A model generated the notes under the pieces. The model worked only from the letters and a program-made list of their open reading frames with translations, did no database searches and had not been told where the DNA came from. Shown here one piece after another: positions 42,387 to 52,199 of a stretch of DNA of 64,000 nucleotides. The translations under genes were made by a program, and so were the position numbers. The stretch is from UBA2589 sp965223235. Lineage in GTDB: Bacteria > Gemmatimonadota > Gemmatimonadetes > Longimicrobiales > Gaopeijiaceae. Each line of letters opens with the position of its first letter. Position 1 is the first letter of the stretch. The stretch is from positions 62,001 through 126,000 of the forward strand of contig CBDCVV010000022.1 in NCBI GenBank assembly GCA_965223235.1. The letters run 5' to 3'.

Positions 42387-45300
42387 ATGCCCTTCAACCA
42401 GCGGAAGCTCGAACGAGCGCTGAACCTCCGTGGTGGTGAAGGTCGGGCCTTCTACACGATGGCCGGGTTTCTGCTGCTCAACACCGCCAACACGACCGTC
42501 CTTTCGGCGGCGAAGAACGGGCTGTTCCTGTCAGTCTACGAACCGCAACTCATCCCCTATGCGATCATCCTCGGTGCGATCCTGACCGCAGGCGTCGCCG
42601 TCATTTTTACCGGGGCCGTAGGTGGGACGGACCGACGAACGCTGGCCGTCTGGCTCACCGGGGTACTCAGCCTCTCAGTACTGGCGTGTCGTACGCTCTT
42701 CGAGCTGAACCCGCGGAGCGCATTCGTCGTCTACCTTTGGCTCTCCACGGTCCAGGTCTTGCTCCTGACGCACGCCTGGGACTACGCCAGCAGCATGCTG
42801 ACCGGAAGGCAGGCCAAGCGACTTCTGCCGATGATCGGCGTGGGTGCCTCGATCGGTGCGATCCTGGGCGGAGCAACCGTGGCTCCAGCGGCCATTCGCA
42901 TCGGTACGTCCAATCTCCTTTTGGTGGCCGTGGCACTCCTGGTCAGTGCAGCTCCCCTCCTCTGGCTGACGGACGAGCCAACGAGGGAACCGGAGAATTC
43001 AGGCGACGATCAGCACTCCTTTGCCGCGTTCCTATCCCGGTCGGGACGAGGCTTCAAGGCCGTTCGCTCAAGCGCCCTCTTACGTCTGATGGCCGCTGGT
43101 CTCGTCGCGCTCACGGTGACCGGGACGCTGATCGATCTCCAGCTCAAGTTCGTGCTTCAGGAGCTCTACGACAGGGACCGCATTACCGCGATCTACGGCC
43201 TGATGTCCGCCGCCGTCGGAACAGGCACTCTGGTCCTCCAACTGTGGGCTTCGAGGGTGCTCTTCCCCAAATACGGTGTCTCCTTCGCGGCGATTCTCCA
43301 CGGGGGTGCCCTTGTGCTCGCTACGAGTGGAGCCGCGGTCTTCGGTGGCCTGAGCATGTTGATCGTCGCTCAAGCGCTCGACGACATCCTCCAATTCTCG
43401 CTCCAGAAACCGGTGGAGCAGGTCTCACTCCTCCCCTTCCCTAGTCAGGTGAAGAGCGCGGCTCTGGCCACGCTGGGGGGTGTCCTCCGACCGATGTCGA
43501 AGGCAACCGGTGGCGCAATAGCGCTCACCCTCGCCAGCCGACCTCACCTCCTCCCGGTCGCGACGGTTCTTTCAGCCATGGTCGCCGTGGTCGCTTACAC
43601 CCGTCACCGGGTACGGTACATGGGCGCCCTCGAGTCGGCGCTGACCCGTCACGCGGTCGACCTCTCGGAACTGCAACACATCCCTCTCGTCGTCGACAAG
43701 AGCACGTTGTCGATCATCGACCGTGGGCTCGCCGACTCCGAGCCCACCGTCGTGATCTTCTCGGCCACCATGCTCGAACAACTCCCTCCGGAGGACGCGC
43801 TTCCCCGGTTAGTCCAGTTGATGAGCCATGGAGTCCCCGAGGTCCGTTCCGAAGCGGCCGCTGTGCTCGGGCGCATCGACGCACCCCTTGATTTCGCGTC
43901 AGGGGTCGCCGTAGCGTCTCGGCTCGTCGAGGAAGACGTTCCCTACGTGCTCGCGTCTATTCTGGACAGCGTTGGCAAAGTCGGAGGTGTGGAACCCCAG
44001 AAGCTCGCCGGCTTCCTCGAGCATGACGATCCTGGAGTCCGCCGAGCCGCCGTCGTGGCCCTGCATCGGTTAGAGTGGGACGAAGCCGCACCGTCTTTGG
44101 ATCGCCTGCTCACATCATCGGACGCAGAGAACCGTATCGTGGGCGCTCAAGCCATCGGAGATCTTTGTCTCACCGACCGGGCGGCCGCACTTACGGAGGC
44201 GATCGAGGATCCGCCGGTGCGACCGGCCGCCCTCGAGGCGCTCGCCCAACTCGGCTCCGGCAGCGTGGAGATCCTCACCGCGGTACTGCAGCGCCGAGAG
44301 CTACCACTGCCCCTTCGGCGCACCGTCGTGACCGCACTCGCGACCATCGACGAACCGGCTTCCCGTGACGCTCTCGTCGAACTCGTGAACGAACCGGCGT
44401 TGGGCCCGGCCGCACTCCACTCCTTGAGTCGAATGCGCTCCGCGGCGTCCATCGGCGCAATCGAGGAGCCTCCGCTGCGGCACGTCTTGAAAGAAGAGAT
44501 GCGGAAGGGCCTTCTTTTTGCCGCCGTCTCGGCACTGATCCGGGAGGGAGCCGAGGGTCCGAGAGACTCGTTCGTCGCCGGCGAACTTCACGGACTCCAT
44601 CAGCGCTCCGTCCATCGGGTACTCAAGATCCTCACGCTCTCATACGACGCCGGTCGGATCAAGACGATCGCCCAGGCTCTGTTGAGCGACAATCCGGCTC
44701 GCCGGAGTAACGCTCTCGAGCTTCTCGAAGGCACGGTTTCGGGGCCCAGCTCCGAGCTGATCATGCCGTTTCTCGACGTGGTCGCGGAAGGAATGCCTCT
44801 CCCGCGTGTGCTCGAGCTCCTGACCGAGGCCCCCAAGATCTCGCGCGCGCCGGCCGAGTCGCTACTCGACGAAGACGACTGGTGGCCGAAAGCGCTCGCG
44901 CTCCACTATTTGGGACGGGACGACGAAATCACCGCGCCCGGTCGATCCAAAGAAGAACAAGGTACCGAAGCCATGATGCCACTCATCGAGAAGGTCATGA
45001 TCCTGAAAGGATCAGAATTCTTCCGGAACTTCCCTGGGTCCGACCTCGCCGGAATCGCGGCGTTGGCCGAAGTGCGCCACGCGGAAAAGGACGAGGTCAT
45101 TTTCGAACACGGGGACGAGGGCGACGCCTTCTACATGGTCGTCACCGGGTCCGTCATCATCAGCCGCGGGGCGACGAAGCTCGCGACACTCGGACCTCGA
45201 GAGGGATTCGGTGAGATGGCCATCCTCGATCGCGAATCTCGATCCGCGACCGCGACCGCATCCGAAGCGACAACCCTTCTGTCCCTCGACCGGGACTCCT

Positions 45301-45401
45301 TTGATCGAGTCATCGAGCAGAACCCGGTCGTTGCTCGCGGCGTCTACCGAGTACTCACCGAGCGCCTACGGAATACCCTCGCCCAGGTCGCTTCGAACTA
45401 G
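42387..45401 (+). CDS. NTT/TLC-type nucleotide carrier-like membrane protein fused to HEAT repeats and a cNMP-binding domain
   Basis: 1004 residues. Residues about 1-430 form twelve membrane helices in the pattern of ADP/ATP translocase-like (NTT) or MFS proteins (NTANTTVLSAAKNGLFLS, YDRDRITAIYGLMSA, EQVSLLPFPSQVKSAALATLGGVLRPMSK). Residues about 440-850 are HEAT-like repeats (DPGVRRAAVVALHRLEWDEAAPSLDRLL). Residues about 870-1000 are a cyclic-nucleotide-binding fold with EHGDEGDAFYMVVTGSVII and the pocket FGEMAILDRESRSATATA, including Arg. A transporter controlled by a cyclic nucleotide is the natural reading. Convergent to copA. No substrate evidence. Confidence 0.85.
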   Translation: MPFNQRKLERALNLRGGEGRAFYTMAGFLLLNTANTTVLSAAKNGLFLSVYEPQLIPYAIILGAILTAGVAVIFTGAVGGTDRRTLAVWLTGVLSLSVLACRTLFELNPRSAFVVYLWLSTVQVLLLTHAWDYASSMLTGRQAKRLLPMIGVGASIGAILGGATVAPAAIRIGTSNLLLVAVALLVSAAPLLWLTDEPTREPENSGDDQHSFAAFLSRSGRGFKAVRSSALLRLMAAGLVALTVTGTLIDLQLKFVLQELYDRDRITAIYGLMSAAVGTGTLVLQLWASRVLFPKYGVSFAAILHGGALVLATSGAAVFGGLSMLIVAQALDDILQFSLQKPVEQVSLLPFPSQVKSAALATLGGVLRPMSKATGGAIALTLASRPHLLPVATVLSAMVAVVAYTRHRVRYMGALESALTRHAVDLSELQHIPLVVDKSTLSIIDRGLADSEPTVVIFSATMLEQLPPEDALPRLVQLMSHGVPEVRSEAAAVLGRIDAPLDFASGVAVASRLVEEDVPYVLASILDSVGKVGGVEPQKLAGFLEHDDPGVRRAAVVALHRLEWDEAAPSLDRLLTSSDAENRIVGAQAIGDLCLTDRAAALTEAIEDPPVRPAALEALAQLGSGSVEILTAVLQRRELPLPLRRTVVTALATIDEPASRDALVELVNEPALGPAALHSLSRMRSAASIGAIEEPPLRHVLKEEMRKGLLFAAVSALIREGAEGPRDSFVAGELHGLHQRSVHRVLKILTLSYDAGRIKTIAQALLSDNPARRSNALELLEGTVSGPSSELIMPFLDVVAEGMPLPRVLELLTEAPKISRAPAESLLDEDDWWPKALALHYLGRDDEITAPGRSKEEQGTEAMMPLIEKVMILKGSEFFRNFPGSDLAGIAALAEVRHAEKDEVIFEHGDEGDAFYMVVTGSVIISRGATKLATLGPREGFGEMAILDRESRSATATASEATTLLSLDRDSFDRVIEQNPVVARGVYRVLTERLRNTLAQVASN

Positions 45402-45517
45402 GGTAAGCCGAGCTCAGCGTCGATGCAGGATCCAACTCAGGATGACGCGGACAATTCTCTTTGCAATCGTGATCATGCCCGCACTACGACCCTCGACGTA
45501 CTAGAGTTTCCGCGAAG

Positions 45518-47776
45518 TCAATCACAGGGTCGGGTCCTAAGGCGAAGGCTGTTCCCGAGTACAGAGACGGAGCTGAACGCCATCGCCACGGCTGCGAGCA
45601 CAGGGTGGAGCGTTCGCAGCATCATCGGCAACGCCTCAATCGGGTAAAGCACGCCCGCCGCGACAGGGATCAGAGCCACGTTGTAGCCGAAGGCCCAGAA
45701 CAGATTCTCGCGGATGGTGCGCATCGTGCACCGCCCCAAGGCCAACGCCTCGGCCACCCGCCGAACGTCATCCCTGACCAGAACGATGTCCGCACTCTCG
45801 ATCGCGACGTCCGTCCCGCCGCCAACGGCAATGCCGACGTCCGCGGCGGCGAGAGCCGGCGCGTCGTTGATCCCGTCTCCCACCATCGCCACCGAGCCAA
45901 CGCTCTCCGACCGGAGGCGGGCGATCGCGTCGGCCTTCCCCGCTGGGAGGACCTCGGCGATCACGTCCGTGACTCCGACGCTCCCGCCCACGGACTCCGC
46001 GACCCTCCGCGCATCTCCGGTGATCATGGCGACCCGAATACCGCGATCGCGGAGTGAGGTGACAGCCTCGGCCGCGTTCTCGCGGATGCGGTCCGCCACA
46101 GCGATCAACGCCGCGACCGACCCATCCACCGCGACCCAGATGCAACTCCGGGCATCGGCCTCGATCCGCGCGGCCTCCGGAGTCACCGCACCGAGGGACT
46201 CGCCCTCGACGCGATCCGCCACAAAGCTACGGGTCCCGACCACAACCTCCCGCCCGCTCACGCGCGCCGAGACGCCACGGCCGGGAACCGACTCGAAGTC
46301 CGAAGGCTCGGCGACTTCCACCCCTTCCCGCTCGGCCGCTTCTACGATCGCGTTCGCGATAGGGTGCTCCGAGTAACGCTCGACGGACCCCGCCATCCCC
46401 AGCACCTCACGTTGGGTCCATCCCTCCGTCGTCCACACCTCGTGGACCGTCGGCTGGCCGACCGTGAGCGTCCCGGTCTTGTCGAACGCCACCGCAACGA
46501 CGGACTCGGCTCGCTCGAGCGATTCCGCTGTACGAAAGAGAATCCCGCGCCGAGCAGCTCGCCCGGTGCCTGTGATCACCGCAGTCGGCGTGGCAAGTCC
46601 GAGCGCACACGGGCATGCGATGATGAGGACAGCCACGAAGCGAACCATGGCCGCCTGGAAGCCAGCATCCACGACGAGCCACCAGATCACGAACGTGACC
46701 ACCGCCGTCGCGATCACAACAGGTACGAAGACGGCAGACACCCGATCGACGAGGCGTTCGATCGGAGCCCGACTCCCCTGTGCTTCGCGCACGAGTTGCA
46801 CGACCTGCCCGAGCGTCGACTCCTCGCCGACGCGGGTGACCCGCATGTGAAAGGCCCCAGCCTGGTTGACCGTGGCCCCAACCACGGGATCTCCCACTTC
46901 CTTCTCGACGGGCATGCTCTCCCCTGTAAGCATGCTCTCGTCTAGAGTCGCGCGACCCTCCACGACCACACCATCCACCGGTACCCGCTGGCCAGGCCGC
47001 ACGAGCAGTTGGTCTCCAACGACCACTTCCGAGGTCGGCACCTCCTCTTCGCCGTCGGGTCCCACCCGAAACGCAACGGCCGGTCGCAAGTCGAGGAGCT
47101 CGCGGATCGCCGATCCCGTCTCTCCTTTCGCTCTCGCTTCGAGCCACTTTCCGAGCTTGATCAGAGTGATGATCAGGGCCGACGTCTCGAAGTACACGTG
47201 CGCTCCCTCAGCGCCTGCAAGATCCGGAAGAAGGGTGACGGCAAGGGAGTAGAAGTAGGCGACCGAGGATCCCATCGCCACGAGCACGTCCATGTTGGCC
47301 GCGCCGTTGGTGATGGCGTTCCATGCACTCCGATAGAAGTCCCAGCCGATCCAGAATTGCACCGGCGTGGCCAGGGCGAGCAACGACCAGTTCACCCAAG
47401 GAGCGTGCGCCCAAGCGCCGAGCAAACCGAAATCTCTCGACATGCTCCATAGGAAGAGCGGCACGGTGAAAACGAGCCCCCACCCGACGAGCCTACCTTG
47501 GCGGACAGCTTCATCCTCTCGAGCTGCCGCGTGCTCCGATTCCAGGTCGAGCCCCTCTTCGACCCGAATCACCCCGTACCCGGCCCGTTCGATCGCCGAT
47601 GCGATGTCGTCCAGAGACACCACATCGGAATCGAAGGTCAACGAAGCCCGCTCGGACGCGTAGTTCACCTGAGCGTCGCTGACCCCGTCAGTGCGGCGAA
47701 GCGTCCGTTCCACCGTCGCGACACAGTTGGCGCACGTCATCCCCGTAACCGGGAGCGTGGCCTGGGTCTCCTTCAC
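45518..47776 (-). CDS. copA: copper-translocating P1B-type ATPase
   Basis: 752 residues. An N-terminal HMA domain has the metal motif MTCANC (residues 13-18). Eight membrane segments follow. Key P-type motifs: LTGESMPVEKE, the metal-channel ACPCALGLATPT, phosphorylation site DKTGTLT, and hinge MVGDGINDAPALAAADVG. The CPC motif and the HMA fit Cu+ export. Start overlaps the upstream HMA chaperone stop region by 4 nt (ATGA), so copZ-copA is an operon. Gene regulated presumably by a copper sensor; a CsoR-like palindromic site lies upstream of copZ (48051-48063). Confidence 0.95.
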   Translation of the reverse strand: MKETQATLPVTGMTCANCVATVERTLRRTDGVSDAQVNYASERASLTFDSDVVSLDDIASAIERAGYGVIRVEEGLDLESEHAAAREDEAVRQGRLVGWGLVFTVPLFLWSMSRDFGLLGAWAHAPWVNWSLLALATPVQFWIGWDFYRSAWNAITNGAANMDVLVAMGSSVAYFYSLAVTLLPDLAGAEGAHVYFETSALIITLIKLGKWLEARAKGETGSAIRELLDLRPAVAFRVGPDGEEEVPTSEVVVGDQLLVRPGQRVPVDGVVVEGRATLDESMLTGESMPVEKEVGDPVVGATVNQAGAFHMRVTRVGEESTLGQVVQLVREAQGSRAPIERLVDRVSAVFVPVVIATAVVTFVIWWLVVDAGFQAAMVRFVAVLIIACPCALGLATPTAVITGTGRAARRGILFRTAESLERAESVVAVAFDKTGTLTVGQPTVHEVWTTEGWTQREVLGMAGSVERYSEHPIANAIVEAAEREGVEVAEPSDFESVPGRGVSARVSGREVVVGTRSFVADRVEGESLGAVTPEAARIEADARSCIWVAVDGSVAALIAVADRIRENAAEAVTSLRDRGIRVAMITGDARRVAESVGGSVGVTDVIAEVLPAGKADAIARLRSESVGSVAMVGDGINDAPALAAADVGIAVGGGTDVAIESADIVLVRDDVRRVAEALALGRCTMRTIRENLFWAFGYNVALIPVAAGVLYPIEALPMMLRTLHPVLAAVAMAFSSVSVLGNSLRLRTRPCD

Positions 47777-47991
47777 TCAGTCGCATCCTCGGGCGGGTGA
47801 TCGATCTCGGTCATCTCGGACTCGATCACTCGCCAGTCGGTCGCGTCCGGGTCCCACGTGATCGTTACCCGCTTCTGGTCTTGGCTCGCCTCCACCGCCG
47901 CCACTCCCGGCAGTGCCCCGATCTCTCGCTCGATCGTGCTCGTGCAGTGCCCACAGCTAATGGACGGCACATGAACAGTCTTCGTGGTCAT
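47773..47991 (-). CDS. copZ: CopZ-like HMA copper chaperone
   Basis: 72 residues from ATG 47991 (GGAG 6 nt upstream; ATG 48003 would add four residues). A single heavy-metal-associated domain with ISCGHC metal site (residues about 11-16), strands TKTVHVPS and KRVTITWD, and a C-terminal EIDHPPEDATE tail. It delivers Cu+ to CopA, the overlapping downstream gene. Same HMA fold as CopA residues 1-70. Confidence 0.9.
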   Translation of the reverse strand: MTTKTVHVPSISCGHCTSTIEREIGALPGVAAVEASQDQKRVTITWDPDATDWRVIESEMTEIDHPPEDATE

Positions 47992-48050
47992 TTCATTCTC
48001 CATCTCTTAAATGGGGCTTCATACTACCGGACCGGTCAACCCGCAGAGGA

Positions 48051-48063
48051 GTACCCCGGGGGT
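48051..48063. promoter_or_regulatory. candidate CsoR-like operator upstream of copZ
   Basis: GTACCCCGGGGGT is a GC-rich near-palindrome 60 nt before the copZ start, loosely like the TACCC-GGGTA sites of CsoR-type copper repressors. The match is weak. Divergent pdxH starts at 48141. Nothing else clear in 48004-48140. Confidence 0.25.
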
Positions 48064-48140
48064 GGAGGCAAGGAGCGCGAAGCGCGATCATGGAGGTCCC
48101 CCATGGAGGGGGAGCGACCCACGGCAGACGCGACAGCCCC

Positions 48141-48794
48141 ATGTCACTAAAATCGTCGATCAAGACCGTTCTTACTCTCGGAAAGGGGATCTCGACGGGC
48201 TTTTCGGAGGCTGTCGATCGAGCGGATCCGATCGAACTCTTCCACGAGTGGTTCGAATCCGCATCCGAATCGGGCATCGTCCACCCCGAAGCGATGTCGC
48301 TGGCGACCGCCACCCCGGACGGGGCTCCGTCCGTGAGGATGGTTCTTCTCAAGCAGGTGGACGAGGCGGGGTTCGTCTTCTTCACTAACTACGGATCGCG
48401 AAAGGCTCGCGAGCTCGAAGCGAATCCACAGGCAGCTCTAGGCTTCCATTGGGCAATCCATGAGCGCCAGGTGAGGGTGACCGGATCGGTTTCGAGGATC
48501 TCGGAGGAAGAAAGCTTCGCGTATTTCAAAACTCGCGGGCGAGGTAGTCGACTGGGTGCGTGGGCTTCTCGCCAAAGCGAACCCCTTTCGGACCGCTCGG
48601 TCCTGGAGTCGCGACTCGTGGACGCTCGGAAGCGGTTCGAAGGGGACGAAGTCCCCTTACCGTCTCACTGGGGCGGGTACCGACTCCGCCCAGAAGTCAT
48701 CGAATTCTGGCAAGGCCGACTCGATCGTCTACACGACCGGATCGTCTTTTCGCGAGACCGTGACGGATGGAGCACGCAGCGGCTCTACCCGTAG
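48141..48794 (+). CDS. pdxH: pyridoxamine 5'-phosphate oxidase
   Basis: FMN-dependent oxidation of PNP/PMP to pyridoxal 5'-phosphate. 217 residues from ATG 48141 (ATG 48090 open in frame). Hallmarks are SVRMVLLKQVDEAGFVFFTN, YGSRKARELEANP, RGRGSRLGAWASRQS and HWGGYRLRPEVIEFWQGR followed by RLHDRIVF, with the FMN and substrate binding arginines. Normal length for the family. Gene stands alone; it is not part of a PLP synthesis operon. This window contains two PLP-dependent enzymes, but no functional link is implied. Confidence 0.93.
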   Translation: MSLKSSIKTVLTLGKGISTGFSEAVDRADPIELFHEWFESASESGIVHPEAMSLATATPDGAPSVRMVLLKQVDEAGFVFFTNYGSRKARELEANPQAALGFHWAIHERQVRVTGSVSRISEEESFAYFKTRGRGSRLGAWASRQSEPLSDRSVLESRLVDARKRFEGDEVPLPSHWGGYRLRPEVIEFWQGRLDRLHDRIVFSRDRDGWSTQRLYP

Positions 48795-48880
48795 CATCCA
48801 CCTCGGCGTCGGTCGAACGGGCCTGGCGGCGTGCGACGCCATAGCATCCATTCTCCTGATCGCACCGGAGAGAGGGGAGG

Positions 48881-49564
48881 ATGGCTGTGGCCACACGAGA
48901 GTATTTCAGTCGCAAGACCTTCAGCTTCTTCAAGGAGCTCAAGGAGAACAACGACCGAGCCTGGTTCGCCGACCACAAGCATCGGTACGAGTCCGACGTC
49001 AAAGCGCCCGCGCTCCGGCTGATCGAAGACATCGCGCCTCATCTCGCGAAGATCAGTCCTCACTTCACGGCGACGCCGCGGTCTCTCTTCCGCATCTACC
49101 GAGACACACGCTTTTCGAAGGACAAGACGCCCTACAAGACGGCGGCGGGCATCCATTTCCGCCACGAGAGGGCCAAGGATGCCTACGCGCCGGGGTTCTA
49201 CTTCCACGTCGGGCCTGGAGAGGTCTTCGTCGCTCTCGGCATATGGCATCCCCAGGGGCCGGCCCTGAAGGCGATCCGTCAGCGTATCCTCGACGACCCC
49301 GCAGGATGGAAGAGGGCATCGCGGGGCAAGAAATTCACCGGCGTCTTTTCGCTCCGAGGAGACTCGCTGAAGCGGGCACCCAAAGGAGTCGACCCTGATC
49401 ACCCCCTGATCGAAGACCTCAGAAGGAAGGACTTCATCGGCGTCCAGGACGCGACCCAAAAGTTCGCGACCTCCGATGATCTCCCGAAGGAGTTGGCCTC
49501 GAAGTTCCGAGCCGGAGTGCCCTTGGTGAAGTACCTGTGCGGCGCCCTCGACGTACCCTTTTAG
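48881..49564 (+). CDS. DUF2461 (TIGR02453) family protein
   Basis: 227 residues typical of the family: FFKELKENNDRAWFADHKHRYE at the start, RIYRDTRFSKDKTPYKT, and a C-terminal GVPLVKYLCGALD. The role is not established in bacteria. The start follows a purine-rich GAGAGGGGAGG. It is 86 nt downstream of pdxH, and 33 nt before lactate permease; possibly one transcription unit. Confidence 0.9.
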   Translation: MAVATREYFSRKTFSFFKELKENNDRAWFADHKHRYESDVKAPALRLIEDIAPHLAKISPHFTATPRSLFRIYRDTRFSKDKTPYKTAAGIHFRHERAKDAYAPGFYFHVGPGEVFVALGIWHPQGPALKAIRQRILDDPAGWKRASRGKKFTGVFSLRGDSLKRAPKGVDPDHPLIEDLRRKDFIGVQDATQKFATSDDLPKELASKFRAGVPLVKYLCGALDVPF

Positions 49565-49597
49565 TCGTGCCTTCACGGCCTCTACCAGGATGAAGAG

Positions 49598-51331
49598 ATG
49601 AGCCTCGGAGTCCAGGCGCTGCTTGCCCTCCTACCGATTGCCCTCGGCGGCGTTCTCCTCGTCGGGCTGCAGATCCCGGCCAAAAAGGCGATGCCCGCGG
49701 CCTACGCCGCGGCCGTATTGATCGCGGCACTCGCGTGGCAGATGTCTGCAACGCGAATCATCGCGGCATCGATTCAGGGCCTCTTTCTCACCTTCGACCT
49801 CCTCTTCATCATTTTCGGAGCAATCCTCTTGCTCCACACTTTGGAACGGTCTGGCGGTGTGGCGGCGATCCGACGCTCCTTCGGCGGAATCAGCGACGAC
49901 CGCCGAGTTCAAGTCGTCATCGTGGCGTGGCTCTTCGGGTCGTTCATCGAGGGGGCCGCGGGCTTCGGAACGCCTGCAGCAGTCGCGGCTCCACTCTTGG
50001 TCGCTCTGGGTTTCCCCGCCGCTGCCGCGGTCATGCTCGGAATGATGATTCAGAGTACTGCGGTGACATTCGGAGCCGTGGGCACGCCGGTGCTCGTCGG
50101 GATATCCGGTGGACTCGGGGGTGAGTCGTTCTCTGCCACTCTCGCCGATGCCGGGATGACCCTTCCGGACTACCTACGAGCCGTGACCGCGAAAGTGGTG
50201 ATCTTACACGCCATCGCCGGTGTCCTGATCCCGACGTGGATGATCGTGATGTTGACGCGCTTCTTCGGGGCACGAAAATCGTGGACGGAAGGTCTGTCGA
50301 TCCTCCCATTCAGCCTCTTCGGAGGGGCCGCGTTCGCCGTCCCCTACGTCCTATTCGGCACATTCCTCGGTCCGGAGTTCCCCTCTCTGCTCGGCGCTCC
50401 CGTCGGCCTCGCCATCGTGGTTGTGGCAGCCCGTCACGGCTTCCTCCTTCCCAAAGACCGCTGGGACTTCCCGCCCCGCGGCGATTGGGAGGCGGGATGG
50501 GCGTCAGGCCTCGAAGACGAGATGGCGGACGTCTCGGAGGGTCGAGGCATCTCTGCGTGGGCCGCCTGGGCCCCCTATGCGCTCTTGGGGTTACTTCTCG
50601 TGCTTACGAGGCTCCGGAGCGTGCCTCTCCCCGGCGGGGAGAGTGTCGACGTCATGATCGGACCATGGCTTCAGGCGCTCGTCATCTCATGGACCGACAT
50701 TCTCGGGTCAGGCATTTCCGCTTCGACGACCCCTCTATATCTACCTGGCTTCGTACTGATCGTCGTGGTCTTCTTCACCGCTCTGTTTCACCGCATGGAG
50801 GCCTCAGACCTCGTCGACGCCTTTCGATCGTCGAGCAAGGTGCTCGTGGGCGCCGGCGTCGTGCTCGTCTTCACGGTCCCGATGGTCCGCGTGTACATCA
50901 ACTCGGATGTGAATGGGGCCGAGCTTCTTTCAATGCCCCTCGTCATGGCGGAGTGGGTCGCAGGAAACGTGGGGGCCGTCTGGCCATTCTTCGCTCCGGC
51001 CACGGGTGCACTCGGCGCATTTATCGCCGGCTCGAACACGGTGAGTAACCTGATGTTCTCGGCCTTCCAGTACGGAGTAGCGGAGCGCCTGGCTATGTCC
51101 ACGGTGATGATCGTGGCGCTACAGGCGGTTGGAGCCGCCGCCGGGAACATGATCGCCATCCACAACGTCGTCGCCGCTTCCGCGACGGTCGGCCTCCTGG
51201 GCAAAGAGGGTTCGACCATCCGGAAGACGATTCTGCCGACCATCTACTACTTACTGGTCGTGGGCGTTCTCGGGCTGGTAGCCGTGCACGTACTCGGTGT
51301 GACCGACCCCCTCTTGGGGCTTAACGACTAG
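49598..51331 (+). CDS. lctP: L-lactate permease family transporter
   Basis: 577 residues of the LctP family, with about 13-14 membrane helices. Recognised segments are LAWQMSATRIIAASIQGLFL, FGSFIEGAAGFGTPAAVAAP, TAVTFGAVGTPVLVG and GSNTVSNLMFSAFQYGVAE. It takes up lactate or glycolate with protons. The last 4 nt overlap the end of the convergent creatininase-family gene. No lactate dehydrogenase is adjacent, so physiological substrate is inferred. Confidence 0.92.
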   Translation: MSLGVQALLALLPIALGGVLLVGLQIPAKKAMPAAYAAAVLIAALAWQMSATRIIAASIQGLFLTFDLLFIIFGAILLLHTLERSGGVAAIRRSFGGISDDRRVQVVIVAWLFGSFIEGAAGFGTPAAVAAPLLVALGFPAAAAVMLGMMIQSTAVTFGAVGTPVLVGISGGLGGESFSATLADAGMTLPDYLRAVTAKVVILHAIAGVLIPTWMIVMLTRFFGARKSWTEGLSILPFSLFGGAAFAVPYVLFGTFLGPEFPSLLGAPVGLAIVVVAARHGFLLPKDRWDFPPRGDWEAGWASGLEDEMADVSEGRGISAWAAWAPYALLGLLLVLTRLRSVPLPGGESVDVMIGPWLQALVISWTDILGSGISASTTPLYLPGFVLIVVVFFTALFHRMEASDLVDAFRSSSKVLVGAGVVLVFTVPMVRVYINSDVNGAELLSMPLVMAEWVAGNVGAVWPFFAPATGALGAFIAGSNTVSNLMFSAFQYGVAERLAMSTVMIVALQAVGAAAGNMIAIHNVVAASATVGLLGKEGSTIRKTILPTIYYLLVVGVLGLVAVHVLGVTDPLLGLND

Positions 51332-52089
51332 CCGTTCAGCACAGCCACGATGCCATCGGCCGCGAAGGCCATGCACGCATCGCCGATCTCTTCGGTCGCT
51401 CCCCGCGCGTCCCCGAGGATCCCGTTCGGAGTAACGGCCCTGAACCCTTCGTTGAAGATGCGAGCGGCGAGAGCATCGTCGAAATCTTGCATATGTCCCT
51501 GCACAGCCAGATCGCGCCGGACGAGGTCGGGACGGAGCGTCAGCATTTCCGAGGTTTCCGCGAGGTCAGCGTGTCCCCCGACGCGGTCGGTCAACTCAGG
51601 CGCGACCGTCTTCACCGCATTCTTCCACAGATGCATGAAGCCCACCAAGTCGGTGTACGCATCTACCCGACACTCCGTCCCGACGGCCGCACGAAGATCG
51701 TCGAGCATATCGGCGAGAGGGCCGAAGTTTCCGCCATGGGACGGCACGAAGCATAGGCGCTCAAAGCCGTGCCTAGACAGACTCACGGCGTAGTCGAGAC
51801 AGATCGCCTCGAGCGTGGCCCGGCGAAGGGTAATCGTGCCGGCGAAACCCATATGGTGCTCCGAACAGCCTACCCGGATGGTGGGGGCGACAAGCGCACC
51901 CCCGAGTCGCGCCGCGACCTCGACCGCCAATCGATCTCCCCGTACGGCATCGACCAGCAAGGGTAGGTGGGGGCCGTGCTGCTCGATCGCGCCCACCGCG
52001 ATGACCACGGTCGTACGGCCGGCCTCAATCGCCGCCGCTACTTCGGGCCATGTCATCTCGTCCAGCAGGGTCTTCATCGTCATTGTCAT
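51328..52089 (-). CDS. creatininase-family amidohydrolase
   Basis: 253 residues. Metal ligands are in GAIEQHGPHLPLLVDA, D in LVDAV, SEHHMGFAGTI and PSHGGNFGP, as in creatininase, MftE and ArfB. An N-terminal MTMTMK offers three possible Mets (52089, 52083, 52077). Substrate unknown: members hydrolyse creatinine, formamide groups or peptide-like intermediates. No mycofactocin genes are nearby, so MftE is not supported. Convergent with lctP. Confidence 0.88.
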   Translation of the reverse strand: MTMTMKTLLDEMTWPEVAAAIEAGRTTVVIAVGAIEQHGPHLPLLVDAVRGDRLAVEVAARLGGALVAPTIRVGCSEHHMGFAGTITLRRATLEAICLDYAVSLSRHGFERLCFVPSHGGNFGPLADMLDDLRAAVGTECRVDAYTDLVGFMHLWKNAVKTVAPELTDRVGGHADLAETSEMLTLRPDLVRRDLAVQGHMQDFDDALAARIFNEGFRAVTPNGILGDARGATEEIGDACMAFAADGIVAVLNG

Positions 52090-52199
52090 CTCACGTCGTG
52101 ATGTGGATGGTGCCCATGGGGCCGACCACCGATAGCTGCGACTCGCTCAGAGATCTAGCTTGGCGAGTCAGAGTTAGCACGGATTGCACAGGGGGTGCC

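Noticed and set aside
51328..52089. Mycofactocin maturase MftE
   Set aside because: The creatininase fold fits, but no mftA-D genes are within the window.
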